From: Lachnospiraceae bacterium
GTDB lineage: Bacteria; Bacillota; Clostridia; Lachnospirales; Lachnospiraceae
Length of the DNA stretch: 9,464 nt
Assembly: GCA_017477805.1 (NCBI GenBank)
Contig: JAFUUM010000457.1
Coordinates: forward strand, 1-9,464
Direction: 5' to 3'
Under the pieces are notes generated by a model. It saw nothing but the letters and a program-made list of their open reading frames with translations, did not search any database and was not told the origin of the DNA. A program made the translations under genes and the position numbers. This document shows positions 1 to 6,552 of the stretch, one piece after another (the first letter of the stretch is position 1; each line of letters starts with the position of its first letter).

Positions 1-709
1 GGATCTTGCCGTCCTCCCCCCGCTCCGTGGTCAGGATGCCCAGTTCAATGGCGTTTAATGCATGGCGGGCATCGCCTCCGGAATACTCCGCAAGGAAGGC
101 TTTGGCATCCTCATCCAGCACCGCATCGTAGGCTCCCATCCCCCGCTCTTTGTCCGTTACCGCGCGGTCTAAAAGATTTCCGATGTCCTCGTTGGATAAG
201 GGTTTTAATTCAAAAATGATGGACCTTGAGATCAAAGCCCCGTTGACTTCAAAATAAGGATTTTCCGTGGTGGCACCGATGAGAGTCACAGTGCCGTCCT
301 CCACAAAAGGTAACAGGTAGTCCTGCTGGCTTTTGTTAAAGCGATGGATCTCGTCGATAAAGAGGATGGTCTTTTTACCGTACATCCCCTGACGATCCTT
401 GGCTTTCTCCACCACTTCCTCCATATCCTTTTTCCCGGCGGTGGTGGCATTGATCTGGGTAAACTCGGAACTGGTTGCTCCGGCAATGACCTTTGCAAGG
501 GTGGTCTTACCGGTGCCCGGAGGTCCGTAGAAAATAACGGAGCTTAATTTGTCCGCTTTGATGGCACGATAAAGAAGCGTCCCTTTGCCGATGATGTGCT
601 GCTGTCCCACCACTTCTTCCAAAGTACGGGGGCGCATCCTCGCCGCCAGGGGCGACTCTTTTTCCATATGGGATTCTCGCATGTAATCAAATAAGTTCAG
701 GTTGTCCAT
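1..709 (-). CDS. rarA: RarA (MgsA)-type replication-associated AAA+ ATPase, N-terminal 236 residues, cut at window edge
   Basis: RarA/MgsA/WRNIP1-family ATPases act at stalled replication forks and in recombination, and resemble clamp-loader subunits. The visible 236 residues contain the whole AAA+ core. Walker A GPPGTGKT is at 62-69. Walker B ILFIDE is at 115-120 and continues into HRFNKSQQD, a run typical of this family. Sensor 1 is ATTENP at 146-151, an SR arginine-finger position is at 161-162, and sensor 2 is GGDARHALN at 211-219. The family is usually a little over 400 residues, so the C-terminal tetramerisation part lies beyond base 1. The ATG at 709 lies 20 bases after the DUF4250 stop, which suggests co-transcription. 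The ribosome binding site is poor (GTGGGA-like). An in-frame TTG 12 bases upstream is possible but no better supported. Family assignment is firm; the exact start is less so. Confidence 0.95.
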   Translation of the reverse strand, partial: MDNLNLFDYMRESHMEKESPLAARMRPRTLEEVVGQQHIIGKGTLLYRAIKADKLSSVIFYGPPGTGKTTLAKVIAGATSSEFTQINATTAGKKDMEEVVEKAKDRQGMYGKKTILFIDEIHRFNKSQQDYLLPFVEDGTVTLIGATTENPYFEVNGALISRSIIFELKPLSNEDIGNLLDRAVTDKERGMGAYDAVLDEDAKAFLAEYSGGDARHALNAIELGILTTERGEDGKI

Positions 710-729
710 GATGTCCCACAAGTTTTGAT

Positions 730-903
730 CTACACGAACTGATTGCGTTCGCTGTCATATCGAAAGCCTGCTGCCAGAAGCTTTTCTTCCAGTGCGGCCT
801 TATCTTCATCCAGGTCTTCGCAGAGTGCATCAAGACTGCCGTAAAGATCCCGGAGCTTCGTATTCACAACACTCATGCACATGATAGGGTCTGAGGGTAA
901 CAT
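730..903 (-). CDS. DUF4250 domain-containing small protein (57 aa)
   Basis: This is a 57-residue protein beginning MLPSDPIMCMSVVNTKLRD and ending in DSERNQFV. It matches from memory the whole-length pattern of DUF4250 proteins, common in Clostridia: an N-terminal LPxDPxMxxSxVNTKLRD segment, a central SLDALCEDL helix, and a C-terminal GF/Y-x-YD-x-ERNQF. No function is established and no catalytic residues are evident. The acidic helical middle could mediate a protein contact, but that is a guess. The start is fixed by a perfect AGGAGG 7 bases upstream. A longer in-frame version would begin inside the clpB terminator hairpin and is rejected. rarA follows 20 bases downstream, so the two are probably one transcript. 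Confidence 0.88.
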   Translation of the reverse strand: MLPSDPIMCMSVVNTKLRDLYGSLDALCEDLDEDKAALEEKLLAAGFRYDSERNQFV

Positions 904-910
904 ATTTCTG

Positions 911-916
911 CCTCCT
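911..916 (-). promoter_or_regulatory. Ribosome binding site deciding the DUF4250 start
   Basis: A perfect AGGAGG on the minus strand sits 7 bases before the ATG at 903. It selects this ATG over the in-frame upstream codons that would give an 89-residue product. Confidence 0.85.
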
Positions 917-933
917 AATTTAAGTGCTGTACT

Positions 934-962
934 AGTATAACACGAAACCTTTCCCGCCGAAA
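934..962 (-). promoter_or_regulatory. Putative promoter of the DUF4250-rarA unit
   Basis: A good -10 box, TATACT, lies at 939-934. The hexamer 17 bases upstream (962-957, TTTCGG) is a poor -35. Position supports it: just downstream of the clpB terminator and about 30 bases before the DUF4250 start. A weak -35 could mean that an activator or another sigma factor is used. Two 9-base direct repeats overlap this site (see findings). Confidence 0.45.
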
Positions 963-966
963 CACG

Positions 967-1009
967 AAAAACGGGAGCAGGGTGAACATTTCTGTTCATT
1001 CTGCTCCCG
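967..1009 (-). terminator. Rho-independent terminator of clpB
   Basis: On the minus strand, 12 bases after the clpB stop, CGGGAGCAG (1009-1001) pairs with CTGCTCCCG (980-972). An inner TGAACA/TGTTCA stem (998-993 with 988-983) is separated from it by a small internal loop. TTTTT follows at 971-967. The GC-rich outer stem plus U tract is a classic intrinsic terminator. Confidence 0.93.
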
Positions 1010-1021
1010 CCTGATTCTGTT

Positions 1022-3610
1022 TTACTTCACCCGTGCACTTAAGCTGTCCCCGGCAGTCTCGATGAGGATGGTGTCCCCTTCGTGGACCTGACCGGACAGG
1101 ATCAGTTTGCCGGATAAGGTTTCAACATACTTCTGGATATACCGTTTCAGGGGTCTTGCACCGTAAACGGGGTCGTAGGACTGATCCACCACGAAGTCTT
1201 CCGCTTCCGGTGTCAGCTCTACCGATAACTGTCTGTCCGCCAGACGTCTGTTGAGGTCCGCGGTGATCAGAGATACGATACCCTTTACGTTTGCCTTGGT
1301 CAGAGGGCGGAACATAATGGTCTCATCCAGACGGTTCAAAAATTCCGGTCGGAAGTGAGCCCGGAGCTCTTCTATCACTTCCTGCTCCGCATCTTCCCGG
1401 ATGGTACCGTCTTCGGCGATGCCGTCCAGAAGGTACTGTGCGCCGATATTTGAAGTCATGATGAGGATCGTATTCTTAAAGTCCACGGTCCGGCCCTGGG
1501 AGTCCGTGATCCGGCCGTCATCCAGCACCTGCAGGAGGACGTTGAACACATCCGGATGGGCCTTTTCGATCTCATCGAATAAGACCACGGAGTAAGGTTT
1601 TCTCCGGACGGCTTCCGTCAACTGACCGCCCTCGTCATATCCAACATATCCCGGAGGCGCTCCGATGAGTCTGGATACGGAGAACTTCTCCATGTATTCA
1701 CTCATATCGATACGGACCATATTCTTTTCGTCATCGAACAGACTGGCCGCCAGGGATTTGGCAAGTTCCGTCTTACCAACGCCCGTAGGTCCAAGGAATA
1801 AGAAAGAGCCGATGGGCGTTGTGGGATCCTTGATGCCGGCTTTTGAACGGATAATGGCTTCCGTGACTTTGGTCACGGCTTCATCCTGCCCAACCACTCT
1901 CTTATGGAGTTCGTCGTCCAAGTGAAGGGCCTTGTTTCTCTCACTCTCATTCAGCTTTGCCACAGGGATGCCGGTCCATCTGGATACGATCCTGGCGATC
2001 TCATCTTCCGTCACACGCTCATGGACAAGAGAGTTATCCGTTTCTTTTGCTTTCTCCTCTTCCTGCAGGAGTCTTGCGCGCAGGGCGGGGAGTTTGCTGT
2101 ACTGCAGTTCACCGGCCTTTTCGAAATCACCGTTTCTCTGGGCGATCTCGATCTCGCCGTTCATGGCTTCGATCTGTTCCCGAAGTTTGGATAAGTCATC
2201 CACGGACTTTTTCTCGTTTTCCCACTGGGCTTTCCGGATGTTCAGTGCATCACGCTGCTCCGCCAGTTCTTTCTGCAGAGCCTCCAGACGCTCTTTGCTC
2301 AGGGGATCGTCCTCTTTTTTCAGGGCCGCTTCCTCGATCTGCATCTGGGTCACTTTCCGGGAAAGTTCATCAAGATCCGAAGGCATGGTGTCCATTTCCG
2401 TCTTGATCAGGGCACAGGCCTCATCTACAAGGTCGATGGCCTTATCCGGCAGGAAACGGTCGGAAATATAACGGTCGGAGAGCATGGCTGCACTCACCAG
2501 AGCATTATCCATGATCTTTACCCCGTGGTAGACCTCATAGCGGTCCTTTAAGCCACGAAGAATGGAAATGGTATCTTCCACCGTAGGCTCTTCCACCATG
2601 ACAGGCTGGAAACGTCTCTCCAGAGCCGCATCCTTTTCGATATAAGAACGGTACTCATCCAGGGTCGTTGCGCCGATGCAGTGGAGCTCGCCCCTTGCCA
2701 GCATGGGCTTTAACATGTTGCCCGCATCCAGGGCACCGTCTGTTTTGCCGGCACCGACAATGGTGTGCAGCTCATCGATAAAGAGGATGATCTCCCCTTC
2801 GGAACTCTTGACTTCTTCCAGTACCGCTTTCAAACGCTCTTCAAATTCGCCTCTGTACTTGGCACCCGCAATGAGGGCGCCCATATCCAGGGCAAAGATC
2901 TTCTTATCTTTTAACCCCTCCGGCACATCTCCCCGGACAATACGCTGGGCAAGACCTTCCACCACGGCGGTCTTGCCGACACCGGGTTCACCGATGAGGA
3001 CAGGGTTATTCTTGGTCTTACGGGACAGGATCCGGATCACGTTACGGATCTCATGATCTCTGCCGATGACGGGATCCAGTTTTTGTTCTCTGGCTTTCTC
3101 CACCAGGTCCTGGCCGTATTTGGCCAGGGTATCATAAGTATCCTCGGGATTATCGCTGGTCACACGCTGATTCCCACGGACCGTGGACAGAGCCTGCAAA
3201 AACCGGTCTCTGGTGATCCCGAACTCCCGGAAGATCTCCTTGATCCCCTTATTGGGGTGCTTGATCAGGGACAGAAACAGATGCTCCACGGAAACGTACT
3301 CGTCTCCCATGTGCTTTGCTTCCTCTTCCGCCGAGATCATCACCTTGTTCAGATCGTTTCCCACGTAGGTCCGGACGTTGCTGCCCTGCACCTTGGGAAG
3401 GGCATTTAGGGCCTGCTCCACCCGGTTAACAAAGTAGGATGTCTGGATCTCCATCTTTTCGATCAGCTTCAGGATCAGAGAGTCATCCAGTTTTAAGAGA
3501 CTGTAGAGAAGATGCTCTTCCGTCATCTCCTGATTGCCGTATTCATATGCGACATTTTCGCAATTGTTCAGTGCCTGAACCGAGTTCTGCGTAAACTTCT
3601 GAATATTCAT
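1022..3610 (-). CDS. clpB: ATP-dependent disaggregase ClpB (Hsp104 family), 862 aa
   Basis: ClpB is a cytoplasmic hexameric AAA+ machine that, with DnaK/DnaJ/GrpE, threads aggregated proteins through its central pore. All parts are present. The Clp N-terminal repeat domain spans about 1-145. In NBD1, Walker A GEPGVGKT is at 207-214, the pore loop KYRGEF at 251-256 (Tyr252), Walker B FIDE at 277-280, and an arginine finger at ERRF 331-334. The coiled-coil middle domain that distinguishes ClpB from ClpA spans about 400-530. In NBD2, Walker A GPTGVGKT is at 607-614, pore loop GYVG at 654-657, Walker B LFDE at 677-680, and sensor 2 GARPLKR at 817-823. Length matches the family (about 860). The start is ATG at 3610 with AGGAGG 7 bases upstream; a GTG 36 bases further up would extend it without a signal. 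Transcription is apparently under CIRCE/HrcA control, and a terminator follows. Confidence 0.98.
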   Translation of the reverse strand: MNIQKFTQNSVQALNNCENVAYEYGNQEMTEEHLLYSLLKLDDSLILKLIEKMEIQTSYFVNRVEQALNALPKVQGSNVRTYVGNDLNKVMISAEEEAKHMGDEYVSVEHLFLSLIKHPNKGIKEIFREFGITRDRFLQALSTVRGNQRVTSDNPEDTYDTLAKYGQDLVEKAREQKLDPVIGRDHEIRNVIRILSRKTKNNPVLIGEPGVGKTAVVEGLAQRIVRGDVPEGLKDKKIFALDMGALIAGAKYRGEFEERLKAVLEEVKSSEGEIILFIDELHTIVGAGKTDGALDAGNMLKPMLARGELHCIGATTLDEYRSYIEKDAALERRFQPVMVEEPTVEDTISILRGLKDRYEVYHGVKIMDNALVSAAMLSDRYISDRFLPDKAIDLVDEACALIKTEMDTMPSDLDELSRKVTQMQIEEAALKKEDDPLSKERLEALQKELAEQRDALNIRKAQWENEKKSVDDLSKLREQIEAMNGEIEIAQRNGDFEKAGELQYSKLPALRARLLQEEEKAKETDNSLVHERVTEDEIARIVSRWTGIPVAKLNESERNKALHLDDELHKRVVGQDEAVTKVTEAIIRSKAGIKDPTTPIGSFLFLGPTGVGKTELAKSLAASLFDDEKNMVRIDMSEYMEKFSVSRLIGAPPGYVGYDEGGQLTEAVRRKPYSVVLFDEIEKAHPDVFNVLLQVLDDGRITDSQGRTVDFKNTILIMTSNIGAQYLLDGIAEDGTIREDAEQEVIEELRAHFRPEFLNRLDETIMFRPLTKANVKGIVSLITADLNRRLADRQLSVELTPEAEDFVVDQSYDPVYGARPLKRYIQKYVETLSGKLILSGQVHEGDTILIETAGDSLSARVK

Positions 3611-3617
3611 AAACTCA

Positions 3618-3623
3618 CCTCCT
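3618..3623 (-). promoter_or_regulatory. Ribosome binding site deciding the clpB start
   Basis: A perfect AGGAGG on the minus strand, within GAGGAGGTG, lies 7 bases before the ATG. Its first two bases fall in a possible competing leader hairpin (see findings). Confidence 0.9.
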
Positions 3624-3628
3624 CGTGC

Positions 3629-3649
3629 CTCGCGGCCCGATGCCACGAG
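3629..3649 (-). other. Stem-loop in the clpB leader just upstream of the ribosome binding site
   Basis: On the minus strand, CTCGTGGC (3649-3642) can pair with GCCGCGAG (3636-3629) as an 8-base-pair stem including one G-U pair, with a 5-base loop. It lies 5 bases before the AGGAGG. The same left arm (3649-3644) could instead pair with CACGAG at 3627-3622, which reaches into the ribosome binding site. No U tract follows, so it is not a terminator. The pairing is directly visible; a regulatory role is inference. Confidence 0.5.
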
Positions 3650-3694
3650 CGCCGGATCAAGATCTTTTCCTTCCTTATTTCCGGCTTCGACTAC

Positions 3695-3723
3695 ATCATA
3701 GTCCCGTTTGTTAGCACTGTCAA
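3695..3723 (-). promoter_or_regulatory. Sigma-A-type promoter of clpB
   Basis: Consensus TTGACA (3723-3718) is separated by exactly 17 bases from TATGAT (3700-3695), which matches TATAAT at five of six positions. The predicted transcription start is near 3688, giving a leader of about 78 bases. The bases just upstream (3738-3765) are AT-rich and could act as an UP element. The -35 lies wholly inside the CIRCE operator. Confidence 0.87.
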
Positions 3724-3737
3724 TCGGTGAGTGCTAA
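3711..3737. promoter_or_regulatory. CIRCE operator (HrcA binding site) controlling clpB
   Basis: The plus strand reads TTAGCACTG, 9 bases, GAGTGCTAA. This is the CIRCE consensus (TTAGCACTC-N9-GAGTGCTAA) with a single mismatch at the last base of one arm. CIRCE is the binding site of the heat-shock repressor HrcA. It overlaps the -35 box of the clpB promoter, so bound HrcA should block RNA polymerase. It begins 29 bases past the stop codon of the upstream hydrolase gene and faces only clpB. Confidence 0.95.
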
Positions 3738-3766
3738 AGTTTTCAGAAATTTTAGAAAATTACCTC

Positions 3767-4405
3767 TCAGGGGATCTTTACTTCCACGGTGATATTTCCA
3801 TTGACCGCTTTGGTAAACACCATTGCATCCTCCGGACTTCCCACAACGGAACCGTAATGTACGGGGATGGCCACCTTGGGTTCTATGATATTGATCAGTT
3901 CTGCTGCTTCCTCGGCGTCCATGGTGTAGGTTCCGCCGATGGGGATCAGAGCAATGTCGCACTTCACCGCCTGTGCCTCAGGGGTAGCATCCGTATCCCC
4001 TGCGATATAGATCCTCTTTCCGTCGATGTCAAAAATATAACCCACCCATTCATTTTCCCTGGGATGGAATTTCTTTCCGATATTGTAAGCCGGGATGGTT
4101 TCGAAGTTCACACCGGAAACCTCACCGCTCTCACCGGGTGTTACATATACGATGTCATTAATTCCGGAAGGTACCTCGGAGGCTTTGTCTTTCATGCTTG
4201 CGGGCATCACCAGAGTTGTGCCGGAAGCCTTCATCACCTTCGCCATATCCTCCGGAGAAAAATGATCATAGTGGGCATGGGTGATAAAGATCACATCCCC
4301 ATCCCCGGGAACCTCTTCCATCCGAAAAGGATCGATGTAGATCTTCTTTTCCCCATCGATCCGAATGCTGTTTTGGGTAAATACGGTGATAAACTCTGTA
4401 CTCAT
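3767..4405 (-). CDS. MBL-fold metal-dependent hydrolase, UlaG/YtkL-like (212 aa)
   Basis: This is a cytoplasmic metallo-beta-lactamase-fold protein with no signal peptide. The metal-binding HAHYDH motif is at residues 43-48 (His43, His45, Asp47, His48). It is followed by His114 in KKFHP, a GDTD motif at 136-139 and PVHYG at 181-185 (His183). The order YN-x-FHP...VGY...YIAGDTD resembles the UPF0173/YtkL and UlaG-like (L-ascorbate-6-phosphate lactonase) branch. Members are mostly uncharacterised, so the substrate cannot be given. The start at 4405 has AGGAGG 8 bases upstream; upstream in-frame ATGs would read the purine-rich binding site as a run of glutamates. It is divergent from the aldo-keto reductase gene. 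No terminator is seen before the clpB promoter, so read-through into clpB is possible. Confidence 0.9.
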   Translation of the reverse strand: MSTEFITVFTQNSIRIDGEKKIYIDPFRMEEVPGDGDVIFITHAHYDHFSPEDMAKVMKASGTTLVMPASMKDKASEVPSGINDIVYVTPGESGEVSGVNFETIPAYNIGKKFHPRENEWVGYIFDIDGKRIYIAGDTDATPEAQAVKCDIALIPIGGTYTMDAEEAAELINIIEPKVAIPVHYGSVVGSPEDAMVFTKAVNGNITVEVKIP

Positions 4406-4413
4406 TTCCTCTT

Positions 4414-4419
4414 CCTCCT
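4414..4419 (-). promoter_or_regulatory. Ribosome binding site deciding the MBL-fold hydrolase start
   Basis: AGGAGG on the minus strand lies 8 bases before the ATG at 4405. It is itself inside an in-frame GAG/GAA run that would be translated if the upstream ATG pair were used. Confidence 0.75.
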
Positions 4420-4477
4420 CCATCATTTTACACCATTGCCGTGCCAAAAAAACCCTGTTTTACTCCTGACGGGAAAA

Positions 4478-4486
4478 TGATAAAAT
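4478..4486 (+). promoter_or_regulatory. Putative extended -10 promoter of the aldo-keto reductase gene
   Basis: The sequence TGATAAAAT fits an extended -10 (TGnTATAAT), with TAAAAT at 4481-4486. The -35 region is weak (TTTTAC at 4458-4463, 17 bases upstream), which is common for extended -10 promoters. The expected start is near 4493, giving a leader of about 42 bases before the ATG at 4535. Confidence 0.55.
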
Positions 4487-4534
4487 ACTCATACAACCCA
4501 AACGGCATGAAGGGGAATCGGAGAGGAGTATCTT

Positions 4535-5533
4535 ATGTACACAGCAAACGAAAACAGATACCGTAACATGAAGTACAATCGCTGCGGAAACAGCGGCCTG
4601 ATGCTGCCTGCAGTGTCCCTTGGCCTCTGGCACAACTTCGGTGATACCGGAGTCTATTCCAACATGGAAGAAATGTGCTTTACCGCCTTTGACAACGGTA
4701 TCACCCATTTCGACCTGGCAAACAACTACGGCCCCAAGGCCGGCAGCGCCGAGAGCAATTTCGGCAAGATCCTGAAAGAACACTTCCTGCCCTACCGGGA
4801 TGAGATGATCATCTCGACCAAGGCAGGCTATGAGATGTGGGAAGGCCCTTACGGAGACTGGGGAAGCAGAAAGTACCTCATCGCCAGTCTGGATCAGTCT
4901 CTGAAACGCATGGGGCTGGATTACGTGGACATCTTCTACCACCACCGTATGGATCCGGCTACTCCCCTGGAAGAGACCATGGGTGCTTTGGAACAGATCG
5001 TCAGGAGCGGAAAGGCGCTGTATGTCGGGCTTTCCAATTACGACGGTCCCACACTGGAAAAGGCAGCCGCCATCCTGGAAGACCGCCACGTACCTTTTAT
5101 CATCAACCAGAACTGCTATAACATCCTGACACGGGATATCGAAAAGAACGGCTTAAAGGAAACTTCCGCAAGGCTTGGAAAGGGCATCATCTGTTTCTCT
5201 CCCCTTGCTCAGGGACGTCTCACCGACCGGTACTTTAACGGCATCCCTGCCGACAGCCGGATCCGCACCGACGGCCGCTTCCTGCGGGAGGATCAGGTAA
5301 ACGAGCAACAGCTTGAAAACATCCGGAAGATGAATGACATCGCTAAAGACAGAGGCCAGACCCTTGCGGAAATGGCCCTTGCATGGCTCCTTCACGACGG
5401 CGCCATCACCTCCGTCATCATCGGTGCTTCCAGACCTGCTCAGATCCTGGATAACATCAAAGCCATCGAGAACATCACCTTCAGCCCCGATGAACTCCGG
5501 GCCATTGACGAACTTTCCGGCGCAGCAAAGTAA
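4535..5533 (+). CDS. yghZ: Aldo-keto reductase, L-glyceraldehyde-3-phosphate reductase (YghZ/MgrA) type, 332 aa
   Basis: This is a cytoplasmic NADPH-dependent aldo-keto reductase. The E. coli relative YghZ (also called Gpr) reduces L-glyceraldehyde 3-phosphate and methylglyoxal, which suggests detoxification of reactive aldehydes. Similarity runs full length: the N-terminal SGLMLPAVSLGLWHNFGD, then HFDLANNYGP, then ISTKAGY and YVDIFYHHR. The expected catalytic tetrad is Asp60, Tyr65, Lys96 and His137. Cofactor-binding elements are SPLAQGRLTDRY from 222 and IIGASRPAQ from 295 (Ser299, Arg300). The ATG has AGGAG 6 bases upstream, and the N-terminus MYTANENRY matches the family start. It is the only plus-strand gene here, with its own promoter and a shared terminator. 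The exact substrate is inferred; a related sugar aldehyde is possible. Confidence 0.93.
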   Translation: MYTANENRYRNMKYNRCGNSGLMLPAVSLGLWHNFGDTGVYSNMEEMCFTAFDNGITHFDLANNYGPKAGSAESNFGKILKEHFLPYRDEMIISTKAGYEMWEGPYGDWGSRKYLIASLDQSLKRMGLDYVDIFYHHRMDPATPLEETMGALEQIVRSGKALYVGLSNYDGPTLEKAAAILEDRHVPFIINQNCYNILTRDIEKNGLKETSARLGKGIICFSPLAQGRLTDRYFNGIPADSRIRTDGRFLREDQVNEQQLENIRKMNDIAKDRGQTLAEMALAWLLHDGAITSVIIGASRPAQILDNIKAIENITFSPDELRAIDELSGAAK

Positions 5534-5542
5534 ATTCAACAA

Positions 5543-5579
5543 AAGAGGCAGTACCCTTTTTCCAAAGGTACTGCCTCTT
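5543..5579. terminator. Bidirectional intrinsic terminator between the aldo-keto reductase and udk genes
   Basis: A perfect 13-base inverted repeat has AAGAGGCAGTACC at 5543-5555, its complement at 5567-5579, and an 11-base loop. It begins 9 bases after the reductase stop and 8 bases after the udk stop on the other strand. On the minus strand it is followed by TTTTGTTGAATTT. On the plus strand the following sequence is T-rich but interrupted (ATACATTCTTATTT). It therefore probably terminates both convergent transcripts, more efficiently for udk. Confidence 0.88.
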
Positions 5580-5587
5580 ATACATTC

Positions 5588-6220
5588 TTATTTATTCTCG
5601 TCCAGAAGAGATGAGATCTTGGTCTTCATCACATCCAAAGCCACATCGTTCATACCGCTGTTGATCACGATGTCGGCATACATCTTCGTGGGCTCCACAT
5701 ACAGATAATGCATGGGTTTTACGGTATCCAGATACTGATCCACGATGTTCTGGATATCACGGCCTCTTTCCTTTACGTCCCTAAGAACTCTTCTTAAGAT
5801 ACGCTCGTCCGCGTCAGCTTCCACAAAGACCTTTACATCCATCATATCCCGAAGTCTCTCATCCGCCAGCACCAGGATCCCCTCAAGGAGGATGATCTTA
5901 CTGGGCTTTACCACAACCACCTCTTCGGAACGGTTGTGCTTGGAATAATCATATACCGGGCATTTGATCTTCTTGCCTTCCTTCAGAGCCTTTAAATGCT
6001 TTAACAAAAGCTCCGTCTCAAATGCGGAAGGATGATCGTAATTGATCTTCTTTCTCTCTTCAAAGCTCAGTTCGTTGTGAGCTTTATAATAATTATCGTA
6101 ATACAGGACCGTTACCTGATCCTGAAAGATATCTTTAAGTCTGTTGGTAAAAGTGGATTTCCCGGAACCGGTTCCACCAGCTATTCCGATGATGAAAGGA
6201 AAATCAGACTCTTTTGACAT
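5588..6220 (-). CDS. udk: Uridine kinase (uridine/cytidine monophosphokinase), 210 aa
   Basis: Uridine kinase phosphorylates uridine and cytidine to UMP and CMP in pyrimidine salvage, using ATP or GTP. Features of the P-loop family are clear: GGTGSGKS at 15-22, the YYDNYY segment at 40-45 with the expected catalytic Asp42, NYDHPSAF at 60-67, CPVYDYSKHNR at 87-97 (nucleoside-binding region), EGIL at 113-116, and the lid RRVLRDVKERGRD from 143. Length equals the family norm (about 210). The ATG at 6220 has GGAGG only 4 bases upstream, a rather short spacing. The HPr-like gene ends 10 bases upstream, so both are probably one operon. A strong terminator follows the stop. Confidence 0.95.
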   Translation of the reverse strand: MSKESDFPFIIGIAGGTGSGKSTFTNRLKDIFQDQVTVLYYDNYYKAHNELSFEERKKINYDHPSAFETELLLKHLKALKEGKKIKCPVYDYSKHNRSEEVVVVKPSKIILLEGILVLADERLRDMMDVKVFVEADADERILRRVLRDVKERGRDIQNIVDQYLDTVKPMHYLYVEPTKMYADIVINSGMNDVALDVMKTKISSLLDENK

Positions 6221-6230
6221 ATGTCCTCCG

Positions 6231-6470
6231 TTATGCTTCGATGATATATTCTTTTAATGCTTCTACGATCTTTGTTTCCTCTTCCTCGCTCGCATTAAAA
6301 TGCAGATCCACCGGTGCGCTTAAGTCCAGGCTCAAAAGACCCATCATGGATTTGGCATCGATGTAATATCTGCCCTGCTCCAGGTCAAAATCCCCGGGAA
6401 ATTTCTGCACCGTTCTGTTGAAATTCTTGATGCGGTCAATGGTGTCCAACATGATCTTGATAGTAGTCAT
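6231..6470 (-). CDS. HPr-like protein without the active-site histidine (79 aa)
   Basis: This 79-residue protein has the HPr fold signature around the regulatory serine: DAKSMMGLLSLDLS at 38-51, where Ser41 corresponds to Ser46 of HPr (typically NAKSIMGLMSL). The N-terminal active-site region is not conserved. HPr has G-(I/L)-H-A-R-P there, but this protein reads TIDRIKNFNRTV and has no histidine before position 57, so it cannot carry the PEP-derived phosphate at His15. Bacillus Crh is a known HPr paralogue with Gln at that site that signals through Ser46-P and CcpA. A similar signalling role here is inference; so is whether HPr kinase acts on it. It has a GGGGAG-type ribosome binding site 9 bases upstream and is followed by udk after 10 bases. 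Confidence 0.85.
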   Translation of the reverse strand: MTTIKIMLDTIDRIKNFNRTVQKFPGDFDLEQGRYYIDAKSMMGLLSLDLSAPVDLHFNASEEEETKIVEALKEYIIEA

Positions 6471-6517
6471 AATTCTCTTCTCCCCTTAATAAGAATTTGA
6501 ATATACTAACTGCTTAA

Positions 6518-6546
6518 AGTATACGCCACCGTTTGGTCTAAGGCAA
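6518..6546 (-). promoter_or_regulatory. Putative promoter of the HPr-like/udk operon
   Basis: TTGCCT (6546-6541) and TATACT (6523-6518) are spaced by 17 bases on the minus strand. The predicted start is near 6511, about 41 bases before the HPr-like ATG. The -35 begins only a few bases past the SseB-family stop codon. No terminator is visible between the two genes, so read-through may add to expression. Confidence 0.6.
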
Positions 6547-6552
6547 CCAGCC

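Noticed and set aside
904..999. N-terminal extension of the DUF4250 gene by 32 residues
   Set aside because: It would start inside the clpB terminator hairpin and run through the predicted promoter; the internal ATG has a perfect AGGAGG.
1932..2471. Open frame of 179 codons on the plus strand, opposite clpB (with several other plus-strand frames across 1401-3409)
   Set aside because: It lies entirely within the well-supported clpB gene. The serine- and arginine-rich translation looks like an antisense shadow, and I saw no ribosome binding site or recognisable domain.
3611..3646. GTG start 36 bases upstream for clpB
   Set aside because: The extension would translate the ribosome binding site. 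ClpB proteins normally start close to the MNIQKFT-type sequence, which has AGGAGG at ideal spacing.
3731..4480. Plus-strand frame of 249 codons opposite the MBL-fold gene
   Set aside because: It is antisense to a gene with intact metal-binding motifs, starts inside the CIRCE element, and has no family resemblance.
4460..5089. Minus-strand frame of 209 codons opposite the aldo-keto reductase
   Set aside because: It is antisense to a gene with a complete catalytic tetrad; the long open frame is explained by codon bias of the real gene.
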